DNA from: Megaustenia siamemsis
Lineage: Eukaryota; Mollusca; Gastropoda; Stylommatophora; Ariophantidae
DNA: 64,000 nt
Direction: 5' to 3'
Assembly (NCBI GenBank): GCA_032433765.1
Contig: JAVIAB010000051.1
Coordinates: 146,107,568 to 146,171,567 of the forward strand
The notes beneath the pieces were generated by a model that worked only from the letters and a program-made list of their open reading frames with translations, had not been told where the DNA came from and did not search any database. Shown here in pieces: positions 11,308 through 20,487 of this stretch (position 1 is the stretch's first letter; every line of letters begins with the position of its first letter). The position numbers and the translations under genes are program-made.

Positions 11308-11785
11308 ATCATCATCATTGAGTGCCGTCTCCGCATCGAAGGTTGGCTACCATGGAGCGCCATTCCACTCTGTCTCTTATTTTGTTGGTGTAGATTGTCA
11401 TAGGTTGACTTGTCCATCTTTTGATGTTACTCGTCCATGTTAGTCTTGGTCTGCCTCTGCCTTTTTTACATTGTATTTTCCCTTCCAATATTACTTTTAT
11501 TAGGCTGTTGTGTCTTTTGACATACCCCAAAAATGTCATTTGTCTTGTTCTAATTGTGTTTAGTAGTTCTCTTTTCATTTTTAGTTGTTTTAAAACTTCA
11601 TCGTTTGTTTTCTTTTCTTTCCATACAATTCTACATATTCTTCTATAAATCCACATTTCAAAGGCTTCAATTTTCTGTTCTGTTTTCTTGTCTAATGTCC
11701 ATGTTTCTGCACCATACAGGAATATTGAGAAGATGTAACATTTTGCTACTCTTCTTTGGTACTGGATTGTCGTTTCCGTTGCCAT
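11308..11785 (-). pseudogene. 5'-truncated RTE-like RT C-terminus with (ATG)n tail
   Basis: A 156-codon open frame (11315-11785) reads RVAKCYIFSIFLYGAETWTL, KIEAFEMWIYRRICRI, TRQMTFLGYVKRH, GRGRPRLTWTSNIKRW, RVEWRSMVANLRCGDGTQ and stop. This is the thumb and C-terminal region that follows the RT palm in RTE-like proteins. A run of CAT on the plus strand (11308-11320) is the ATG-repeat tail. The palm domain is absent: a typical 5' truncation. The frame is still open, so the copy is not ancient. A second copy of this family is at 16086-16785. Confidence 0.85.
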
Positions 11786-12029
11786 TTAGTGCAAGCCTAA
11801 TCGTGCGACACGTTTTTTTCTTAATTCTTCAAAATGTAGCTTTAACAAAATGCAAACTACTGAAGATAGATTGTGTCACTCACGGCACTGGTATAGAGGC
11901 ACAATCAGCTGACACAAGCACATATGCGAATTGACAAAGTCACTGATTCACCTACACTCATGTAGTTTTTATAACCATTATGATAATATACAACCAAAAT
12001 AAAGATATCGAAAGCAATAGGAGCATTCT

Positions 12030-12490
12030 TTGCACTTAGAAACATATGGAAGTCTAAAGAAATTAAAACTTTCAACTCCAATGTTAAGTCAGTCCTATTA
12101 TATGGCTGTGAAACATGTAGAACAACAATTATGACAATGATGAAGATACAGACCTTCACTAACGGATGCTTACGCAGAATAGTAAAAGGATGGAAATAGC
12201 AGGACAAAATCACTAACATAGAATTACGGAAAAGTACCAGTTAAATAATAGTAGATAAAGTGATACAAAGAGGACGCGGGCCCTGGAAAGGACACACACT
12301 GCGGAAGCCAACTGGGAGTATTACACAACAGACCCTTTTTGGAATCCTCAAGGTTAAAGACAAAGATGATGACTAAAATATTCTTGGAGAAGATAGATGG
12401 AAGCAGAGATAAAGATGATGGGGGACAGACATGGAAATGACATATCTTAAAAGAATGGCAAGGAACAGAATAGTTTGGAAAGTGTTTGTT
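12030..12490 (+). pseudogene. decayed RTE-like RT C-terminus feeding into a 38-bp array
   Basis: The plus strand gives NSNVKSVLLYGCETCRTT, IQTFTNGCLRRIVKGWK, GHTLRKPTGSITQQ, YLKRMARNRIVWKVFVEDL and CSTGS, with stops between the blocks. These blocks are in the order expected of an RT C-terminus (VLLYGSETW...CLRRI...GHTLRKP...VNDLCSTG). The final block, ...KVFVEDLCSTGS, is the seed of the 38-bp array that follows. After the array, AGGTAGAAGAAGAATG supplies the stop codon and (AAG)-type tail. Confidence 0.7.
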
Positions 12491-13198
12491 GAAGACCTAT
12501 GCTCCACAGGAAGCTGAAAGTGTTTGTTGAAGACCTATGCTCCACAGGGAGCTGGAAGTGTTTGTTGAAGACCTATGCTCCACAGGAAGCTGAAAGTGTT
12601 TGTTGAAGACCTATGCTCCACAGGAAGCTGAAAGTGTTTGTTGAAGACCTATGCTCCACAGGAAGCTGAAAGTGTTTGTTGAAGACCTATGCTCCACAGG
12701 AAGCTGAAAGTGTTTGTTGAAGACCTATGCTCCACAGGGAGCTGAAAGTGTTTGTTGAAGACCTATGCTCCACAGGGAGCTGAAAGTGTTTGTTGAAGAC
12801 CTATGCTCCACAGGAAGCTGAAAGTGTTTGTTGAAGACCTATGCTCCACAGGAAGCTGAAAGTGTTTGTTGAAGACCTATGCTCCACAGGAAGCTGAAAG
12901 TGTTTGTTGAAGACCTATGCTCCACAGGAAGCTGAAAGTGTTTGTTGAAGACCTATGCTCCACAGGAAGCTGAAAGTGTTTGTTGAAGACCTATGCTCCA
13001 CAGGGAGCTGAAAGTGTTTGTTGAAGACCTATGCTCCACAGGAAGCTGAAAGTGTTTGTTGAAGACCTATGCTCCACAGGAAGCTGAAAGTGTTTGTTGA
13101 AGACCTATGCTCCACAGGGAGCTGAAAGTGTTTGTTGAAGACCTATGCTCCACAGGAAGCTGAAAGTGTTTGTTGAAGACCTATGCTCCACAGGTAGA
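12478..13198. repeat. 38-bp minisatellite, 19 copies, derived from the end of an RT ORF
   Basis: The unit is GAAAGTGTTTGTTGAAGACC + TATGCTCCACAGGAAGCT. The first unit is continuous with the coding sequence of the RT fragment at 12030-12490, so the array arose by amplification of that element's last codons. Units differ almost only at GGAAGCT/GGGAGCT. The period is not a multiple of three, so no long frame exists. Confidence 0.95.
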
Positions 13199-13290
13199 AG
13201 AAGAATGATAACATACAACATATAAAAATTCGTTTGATCACAATTTTTAAACGCAGGAAAAAAAAACATTAGAAATAAAATAAGGTATGT

Positions 13291-14191
13291 CTTCCTCTTC
13301 TTCTTCTTGTTTTTTCCTTCCTCATTTGTCTTTCAGCGTCGAGGGGAGAAATAATTTGCGGTCTTTTGCTCTTCCGTTCGCCTCTACTGCTGTTATGTTT
13401 TCTAGTGCTTCTAATATTCCATCTATCCATTTTTTTGTGGTCGATCCTTGGGTCTGGTATTCTCACAACGTTTATTGACGGCTTGTTGTGTTGTGTTTTG
13501 ATTACTCTGCCTTGACACGTGGCCAAACCATTTTATCTGTTGTTTCTTTATATATTCTATGGCGGGGGCTATTCCTAGCTTTTCTTCTCAGTTCTTCATT
13601 TCTGATCTTATCTCTCAAGCTGTTTCCTTTCATTCGTCTGACACATTTTATCTCAGTAGAGGTTATTTTCCTTATTGTTCTTGCATCTAGGGTCCAGGTC
13701 TGGCATTGGTAGCACAACGTTGGGATGAAGATTGTATTGTATAGTGCTCGTTTTGCCTCCAGAGTTATTTCCTTGTTGGACAATAGTGGTGATAACTGTC
13801 CGATGATTTGACAAGCTATGTTGCATCTTGATTCTATCTCTGCTGTTTGTGAATTGTCGTTTGTCACTAAAATTTTTAGGTTTTTGAATTCCTATACTTG
13901 TTTTAGTTGCCTGCCTTCGATATTTATGTTGATGTTCTGTTTATTTTTGGTAACATTCATGACTTCTTTTTTTGTTGATGTTGATTTTAATGCTGTATTT
14001 TGTGCCTGTGCTGTTTAGTTTATTTACGTGTTCTTGTAGGTCTTCTATTGTTTCATGTATTAGTACCTGATCGTCTGCAAATAAAAGCTCGTTGATCTCC
14101 TCTATCTCTGATGGGTTGGCTGGCTTGCATATATAGTCCATGTATGTAATAAACAGTTGGGGGCTGGGTACGCACCCCTGTCTTACACCTG
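13291..14191 (-). mobile_element. 5'-truncated RTE-like element with perfect 11-bp TSD
   Basis: The copy begins inside RT motif B (SGVRQGCVPSPQLF at ~14190) and continues through INELLFADDQVLI, LSPLLSNKEITLEAKRA, IFIPTLCYQCQTWTL and the C-terminus to ~13330. It is split into three frames (13941-14228, 13502-13867, 13269-13526), so it has at least two frameshifts. The flanks carry ATAAGGTATGT at 13280-13290 and 14192-14202: an exact TSD. The 3' tail is AAG-rich (TTCTTCTTC on plus at ~13299). It resembles the copy at 24687-25720. Confidence 0.88.
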
Positions 14192-14202
14192 ATAAGGTAT
14201 GT

Positions 14203-15002
14203 ACAATCACAAAATACGTTTTTAACATATAATTATCTAATTCGTTTCCCTTTCATTGTACTGCCGTTTTCACTCACCAACAGCAATAAGCTAACCTCGA
14301 AACGGTCAGGACCATCTTGACTATTTCGTTCGTTCCTACTTTGCTTTCCCTGTTTTAAATTAGTAACCAATGTTTCTCGAACAAACTATATAGCTTATGT
14401 TATGGATGTTTGCGAACACATATTTCAGATTTGTGAACTTTATTTTTGTACTCGTAACCCACTCAAAACATGGCTGTGCCTCACTCAGCTACAGATACAA
14501 TGAACATACAACATTTTGTTTGCACATTCTTCAACATTGGCTTGTTAAAGACCGACAGACTTACAGACACGATAGAGTACAGGTTGGTGACAAACACAGT
14601 GTGTTAAAGAGCCTCAGTTTGATCCTCAAACCGAAATGCTGTAGGTTCATTAAAACTTAAATTTTTTTGGAAAAAAAAAAACAGTGCAACCGAATCGCTG
14701 ACCACGTGTTCCTGCGAGTTAAAAAAAGTAAACTGAACATATTTCCTACTTACGTCAACGATGTTGTTTTGTTTTACAGTCTCCATCTATATTTCAATAA
14801 AATAATTTGGTTGGTCCAGGTTAAACGTTTGAGTCGTTTCTCATAATAATGAACACTTTAACTCTCGAACTACGTTTATAGAGCAAGGAACATCCACATA
14901 CTGTGTCGTGTATTACTCCGCTTATACACATTTCTGCAGCAACAATCTTTCATTGGAGTGTTTCACTAGATCGTTTAGTTCTTGTTTCTTACCAACACCA
15001 GA
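14203..15002. other. unique-looking stretch without recognised feature
   Basis: Holds one poly-A run near 14676. No frame or repeat could be supported. Confidence 0.55.
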
Positions 15003-15830
15003 CAGAACCTCAATATTTAGTTTAGGAAGTCAGAGCCCTAAACACTTGACAGAACCTCAATATTTGGTGTAGGAAGTCAGAGCCCTAAACACAAGACAGA
15101 ACCTCAATATTTAGTTTAGGAAGTCATTGCCCTAAACACTAGACAGAACCTCAATATTTAGTTTAGGAAGTCAGAGCCCTAAACACTAGACAGAACCTCA
15201 ATATTTAGTTTAGAAAGTCAGAGCCCTAAACACTAGACAGAACCTCAATATTTGGTGTAGGAAGTCAGAGCCCTAAACACTAGACAGAACCTCAATATTT
15301 AGTTTAGGAAGTCAGAGCCCTAAACACTAGACAGAACCTCAATATTTGATGTAGGAAGTCAGAGCCCTAAACACTAGACAGAACCTCAATATTTGGTGTA
15401 GGAAGTCAGAGCAGATCCCTAAACACCAGACAGAACCTCAATATTTGGTGTAGGAAGTCAGAGCCCTAAACACTAGACAGAACCTCAATATTTGGTGTAG
15501 GAAGTCAGAGCCCTAAACACTAGACAGAACCTCAATATTTGGTGTAGGAAGTCAGAGCCCTAAACACCAGACAGAACCTCAATATTTGGTGTAGGAAGTC
15601 AGAGCCCTAAACACCAGACAGAACCTCAATATTTGATTTAGAAAGTCAGAACCCTAAACACCAGACAGAACCTCAATATTTCGTTTAGGAAGTCAGAGCC
15701 CTAAACACCAGAGAGAACCTCAATATTTGGTCTAGGAAGTCAGAGCCCTATACACCAGACAGAACCTAAATATTTGGTTTAGGAAGTCAGAGCCCTAAAC
15801 ACCAGAGAGAACCTCAATATTTTTGTTGTG
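15003..15830. repeat. 47-bp minisatellite, ~17 copies
   Basis: The unit is CAGAACCTCAATATTTGGTG, then TAGGAAGTCAGAGCCCTAAA, then CACTAGA. A TTTAG/GTGTAG dimorphism alternates along the array. One unit carries a 4-base insertion (GCAGATCCC near 15410). It passes without a gap into the 48-bp family at 15831, which shares the CAGAACCTCAATATTTG half. Confidence 0.95.
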
Positions 15831-17346
15831 AAACCATTGAGGCCAACGCCAAACAGAACCTCAGTATTTGTAGTGGACAAACCATTGACATGAACACAAA
15901 ACATAATCTCAATATTTGTATCGGGGAAACAATTGACCGAAACACCAGGCAGAACCTCGATATTTGTATTGGGGAAACCATTGACCGAAACACCAGGCAG
16001 AACCTCGATATTTGTATTGGGGAAACAATTGACCGAAACACCAGGCAGAACCTCGATATTTGTATTGGGGAAACCATTGACCAAATATGAAATTTAAAAA
16101 ATACTAAAAGTATAACCATAAACAAAGAAAATACCCAAAACCCACAAGCGGATATCAAAATTGAAGGAATAGAACTGGAGACAGTTCAGAACTACAACTA
16201 CCTTGGACATACTATATAACCAGTGATGGAAAATGTACAACTGAAATAAACAAAAAGAATAGGAATGGCAAAAAGTAATTTTAATGTTATGAAGAACATA
16301 CTAACATCAAGACAAATAACACCAGAGCTAAACTAAGAATAGCAAAATGTTATGTCTTCTCAACATTCCTATATGGTGCAGAAACATGGACATAAGACAA
16401 GAAAACAGAACAGAAAATTGGAGCCTTTGAAATGTGGATGTTTAGAGGAATGGGTGGAATTGGATGGAAGGAACGGAGAACAAACGATGAAGTTTTAAAA
16501 CAACTAAAATAAAAGAGAACTACTAAACACAATTCTAACAAAACAAATGAAATTTTTGGGCCATGTTAAAAGACACAACAGCCTACTAAACGTAATCCTT
16601 GAGGGGAAAATGCAAGGTAAATGAGGCAGAGGGAGACCAAGACTAACATGGACGAGTAACATCAAAAGATGGACAAACCAGCCTATGACAACCTGCACCA
16701 TCAAAGCAAGAGACAGAGCAGAATTGCGCTCCATGGTAGCCAACTTTCGTTGCGGACATGGCACTCGATGATGATGATGATGATGATTGACCAAAACACC
16801 AGACAGAACCTCAATATTTGAGTTGGGTAAACCATTGAAGCCAACATCAGACAGAATATTTGTATTGGGGAAACCATTGACCTAAACACCAGACAGAATC
16901 TCAATATTTGTATTGTGGAAACCATTGACCTAAATACCAGAGAGAACCTCAATAATTGTATTGGGTAAACCATTGACCTAAACACCAGAGAGAACCTCAA
17001 TATTTGTATTGGGGAAACCATTGACCTAAACACCAGAGAGAACCTCAATATTTGTATTGGGTAAACCATTGACCTGAACACCACACAGAACCTAAATAAT
17101 TGTATAGGGGTAAACCAAAGAACAAAACACCAGACAGAACCTTACTATTTGTCTTGGGCAAACCATTGACCTGAATACCAGACAGAACCTCAATATTTGA
17201 GTGAGGGAAACCACCGACCTGAACACCAGACAGAACCTTACTATTTGTCTTGGGCAAACCATTGACCTGAACACCAGACAGAACCTTAATATTTGAGTGA
17301 GGGAAACCACCGACCTAAACACCAGACAAAACCTCAATATTTATGT
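15831..17346. repeat. 48-bp minisatellite, interrupted by a retroelement
   Basis: The unit shares CAGAACCTCAATATTTG with the preceding 47-bp array, but the other half is TATTGGGGAAACCATTGACC + TAAACACCAGA. The array is cut at 16086-16785 by an RTE-like insertion and resumes at 16786. Later units (17092-17340) hold GAGTGAGGGAAACCACCGAC variants. Minus-strand frames (PIQISRFCLVFRSM repeats) are periodicity artefacts. Confidence 0.93.
16086..16785 (+). mobile_element. RTE-like 3' fragment inserted in the minisatellite, 10-bp TSD
   Basis: The 700-base insert reads IEGIELETVQNYNYLGHT, RIAKCYVFSTFLYGAETWT, KIGAFEMWMFRGMGGI, MKFLGHVKRHNSLLNVILEG, GRPRLTWTSNIKRWT and RAELRSMVANFRCGHGTR, ending in (ATG)n at ~16768-16788. 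Stops and a one-base shift break the frame. The TSD ATTGACCAAA is at 16076-16085 and 16786-16795. It is the same family as 11308-11785 but older by its damage. It dates the minisatellite as already present at insertion. Confidence 0.9.
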
Positions 17347-17651
17347 TAGTCATTTTTAACCTCTAATCGTGTACTATTTAATTAGTTATTTATCAATTAG
17401 TATATCTTTTCTGCATTACCTCTTCACTCATATTCAGTGTTTTACTATTTCAGCCTTTCAGAACTCTCTCAGTGCTGGTTTGCATTGACACGTAATGTGG
17501 GCAAAAACCACTCTTCACGACTTGTATCATACAGAGAGTATGGTTTTAATGTCCATATTTGTTACTTTACTATCTGACAATTTTAACGACATTATGGGCA
17601 TAATAACGACAGGCAGTTATACATTTCCCTAAATAACATTCAGTACCCATT
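17347..17651. other. stretch without recognised feature
   Basis: No supported frame or repeat before the SINE 3' end at ~17652. Confidence 0.5.
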
Positions 17652-17700
17652 TCCAGAATGTCCTATACGCCACTTGGTGTGACAGGACTTTATATATTTG
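17652..17700 (+). mobile_element. isolated 3' end of a main-family SINE
   Basis: ATACGCCACTTGGTGTGACA + GGACTTTATATATTTG matches the 3' terminus of the main SINE family (CGCCACTTGGCGTGACGGGGCTCTTTAC in other copies). It sits directly against the first unit of the A-box array, so the order is SINE tail, 47 head units, whole SINE. Confidence 0.7.
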
Positions 17701-19251
17701 GAGAGCCGCGATAGCTCAGTGGTTAGTGAACTGGAGAGCCGCGATAGCTCAGTGGTTAGTGAACTGGAGAGCCGCGATAGCTCAGTGGTTAGTGAACTGG
17801 AGAGCCGCGATAGCTCAGTGGTTAGTGAACTGGAGAGCCGCGATAGCTCAGTGGTTAGTGAACTGGAGAGCCAAGATAGCTCAGTGGTTAGTGAACTGGA
17901 GAGCCGCGATAGCTCAGTGGTTAGTGAACTGGAGAGCCGCGATAGCTCAGTGGTTAGTGAACTGGAGAGCCGCGATAGCTCAGTGGTTAGTGAACTGGAG
18001 AGCCGCGATAGCTCAGTGGTTAGTGAACTGGAGAGCCGCGATAGCTCAGTGGTTAGTGAACTGGAGAGCCAAGATAGCTCAGTGGTTAGTGAACTGGAGA
18101 GCCGCGATAGCTCAGTGGTTAGTGAACTGGAGAGCCGCGATAGCTCAGTGGTTAGTGAACTGGAGAGCCGCGATAGCTCAGTGGTTAGTGAACTGGAGAG
18201 CCGCGATAGCTCAGTGGTTAGTGAACTGGAGAGCCGCGATAGCTCAGTGGTTAGTGAACTGGAGAGCCGCGATAGCTCAGTGGTTAGTGAACTGGAGAGC
18301 CGCGATAGCTCAGTGGTTAGTGAACTGGAGAGCCGCGATAGCTCAGTGGTTAGTGAACTGGAGAGCCAAGATAGCTCAGTGGTTAGTGAACTGGAGAGCC
18401 GCGATAGCTCAGTGGTTAGTGAACTGGAGAGCCGCGATAGCTCAGTGGTTAGTGAACTAGAGAGCCGCTATAGCTCAGTGGTTAGTGAACTGGAGAGCCG
18501 CGATAGCTCAGTGGTTAGTGAACTGGAGAGCCGCGATAGCTCAGTGGTTAGTGAACTGGAGAGCCGCGATAGCTCAGTGGTTAGTGAACTGGAGAGCCGC
18601 GATAGCTCAGTGGTTAGTGAACTGGAGAGCCGCTATAGCTCAGTGGTTAGTGAACTGGAGAGCCGCGATAGCTCAGTGGTTAGTGAACTGGAGAGCCGCG
18701 ATAGCTCAGTGGTTAGTGAACTGGAGAGCCGCTATAGCTCAGTGGTTAGTGAACTGGAGAGCCGCGATAGCTCAGTGGTTAGTGAACTGGAGAGCCGCGA
18801 TAGCTCAGTGGTTAGTGAACTGGAGAGCCGCGATAGCTCAGTGGTTAGTGAACTGGAGAGCCGCGATAGCTCAGTGGTTAGTGAACTGGAGAGCCAAGAT
18901 AGCTCAGTGGTTAGTGAACTGGAGAGCCGCGATAGCTCAGTGGTTAGTGAACTGGAGAGCCGCGATAGCTCAGTGGTTAGTGAACTGGAGAGCCGCGATA
19001 GCTCAGTGGTTAGTGAACTGGAGAGCCGCGATAGCTCAGTGGTTAGTGAACTGGAGAGCCGCGATAGCTCAGTGGTTAGTGAACTGGAGAGCCAAGATAG
19101 CTCAGTGGTTAGTGAACTGGAGAGCCGCGATAGCTCAGTGGTTAGTGAACTGGAGAGCCGCGATAGCTCAGTGGTTAGTGAACTGGAGAGCCGCGATAGC
19201 TCAGTGGTTAGTGAACTGGAGAGCCGCGATAGCTCAGTGGTTAGTGAACTG
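17701..19251 (+). repeat. 33-bp array of SINE tRNA-like heads: 47 tandem Pol III A-box units
   Basis: The unit is GAGAGCCGCGATAGCTCAGT + GGTTAGTGAACTG, exactly 33 bp, repeated 47 times. It is the first 33 bases of the SINE that follows at 19252. Each unit contains TAGCTCAGTGG, a full match to the tRNA A-box consensus, but none has a B box; the only B box follows at ~19308. Rare variants are CCAAG (units 6, 12, 21, 37, 43) and CCGCTATAG (units 24, 29, 32). The recurring spacing of six between CCAAG units hints at block duplication. All three plus frames read open over long spans (ESRDSSVVSEL or NWRAAIAQWLV repeats); I treat these as artefacts. Confidence 0.96.
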
Positions 19252-19626
19252 GAGAGCCGCGATAGCTCAGTGGTTAGTGAACTGGACTACGAAGGACAAG
19301 AGGTCGGGTTCAATCCTGATCAACGTCTTTTGAGTTCACCCAACCTTAAATGAGTAACAGACCCATGTTGTTTACAGTCACATTCTGGGAGAGTAAAGCG
19401 GCACGGGCGTAGTGTCGACCACACTATTACAATAAATCATGTGCCGAAGGTCTGTACAAATTATTACAATAAATCATGTGCCGAAGGTCTGTACAAATTA
19501 TTACAATAAATCATGTGCCGAAGGTCTGTACACATTATTACAATAAATCATGTGCCGAAGGTCTGTACACATTATTTTATTGCCTATACCCCACGTGGCG
19601 TGACGGGGCACTTTACTTTTTTTTTA
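19252..19626 (+). mobile_element. main-family SINE terminating the A-box array
   Basis: The complete head has A box (TAGCTCAGTGG), GGACTACGAAGGACAAGAGG and B box (GGGTTCAATCC). The body runs GTTCACCCAACCTTAAATGAG, AGTAAAGCGGCACGGGCGTA and ends CCACGTGGCGTGACGGGGC then CTTTACTTTTTTTT. An internal segment is quadrupled (19426-19573). Several body positions differ from the other copies, so it is not a very young insertion. Confidence 0.9.
19426..19573. repeat. 37-bp x4 tandem duplication inside the SINE body
   Basis: ATTACAATAAATCATGTGCC + GAAGGTCTGTACAAATT starts at 19426, 19463, 19500 and 19537. Other SINE copies have this segment once. The same SINE thus shows tandem growth at two separate places. 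Confidence 0.93.
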
Positions 19627-19758
19627 AAAACCCATTTCCGGAGGCTGGATAAACCATGAAGTGTGTTCGGTTGCATAATATTCATCACATTAGAGAATTG
19701 AACTCAGACTGCCAGGTTAGCAGTTGCTAAGTTTACTAGCCGCTTGGCCACAGGGAAT
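19627..19758 (-). mobile_element. SINE with a different tRNA-like head
   Basis: The minus strand begins ATTCCCTGTGGCCAAGCGGC + TAGTAAACTTAGCAACTGC, then CAGTCTGAGTTCAATTCTC. TGGCCAAGCGGCTAG is a good A box and GAGTTCAATTC a B box, of the leucine/serine-like kind with a longer spacing. The tail, TTCATGGTTTATCCAGCCT + CCGGAAATGGG, echoes the central part of the main SINE family (TTCATCCAGCC...AATGGG). That suggests a shared body with a swapped head. Confidence 0.6.
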
Positions 19759-20029
19759 ACTTACCTCAACGAAATATCTGAAGTAACTGCTAGTCACATG
19801 ATGTACACATGTACCAAGATCACCAAAATCCGCCAAAGAAGGTAAACTCTGAGAATCAAGAGGAACTGAGGTCGGCCTGACAGTTGAAAGATCGGTGGTA
19901 CCATACAGGAGACAAACCACAGAACATTGACCCAAAAATGTCATTTCTCTCGACCCAGTGGTAAATGGAATCGAGTGACTCTAATGTTGACACATTTTAA
20001 GAAAAAAAGATAAAGTGAAAGTAAATACT

Positions 20030-20487
20030 AAAGGAACTACTACAATACAAAGCAAAAACAAGAAGTAAAAGTATTGTATTTTATTCATGGAGTCAGTTTC
20101 ATTGCAGTAGAAGCACTCCCATATCCGCTCCATCGTCCGTCCCAGCATTTGTCGCTGCGTATACAGATTGTTCATGTAAGGTGTTGATTGTAGATGCACC
20201 TGCTTTTCCAACAAAGTATTCCGGAGCGACTATATCCTATTTAACCTTTATACTCCCGATTCTCTCAATATATACATCATTGTCCAACTCATTGTCCAAC
20301 TCATTGTCCAACTCATTGTCCAACTCATTGTCCAACTCATTGTCCAACTCATTGTCCAACTCATTGTCCTTCTCTTCTCTTAAGAAATAAAGAACAAACT
20401 TGGCAAGGTACTTTTCGCCCAGAGTCAAGCCACGGTTAGTGCCACAACTACCAGCGAGCTTGTCGGCTATTTCATTTCTGTGTCCGC
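20030..20487 (-). pseudogene. RNase H remnant of a non-LTR retrotransposon
   Basis: The minus strand reads GGHRNEIADKLAGSCG, TLGEKYLAKFVLYFLREE, a stretched DNEL repeat, PEYFVGKAGASTINTLHEQ, and ends LLLQ*N. NEIADKLAGS is the last RNase H motif with its catalytic Asp. AATAAAATAC on the minus strand (~20075) may be the poly-A signal. The domain is lost upstream where the 14-bp satellite starts (20488). Related copies lie at 31730-32130 and 35640-36069. Confidence 0.75.
20279..20369. repeat. 12-bp repeat within the RNase H remnant, ~7 copies
   Basis: CATTGTCCAACT repeats in frame and adds DNEL peptides to the RNase H C-terminal linker. The related copy at 35845 instead amplified a ~50-bp piece of the same linker. 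Confidence 0.95.

Noticed and set aside
17701..19300. CRISPR array or cluster of true tRNA genes
   Set aside because: Units are directly adjacent without spacers, the organism is a metazoan, and only the A-box half of a tRNA is present. No cloverleaf can form from one unit.
17698..19353. 551-codon ESRDSSVVSEL repeat frame and overlapping NWRAAIAQWLV frames
   Set aside because: The 33-bp period keeps frames open automatically, and the unit is a SINE tRNA-like head, so no protein gene is called.
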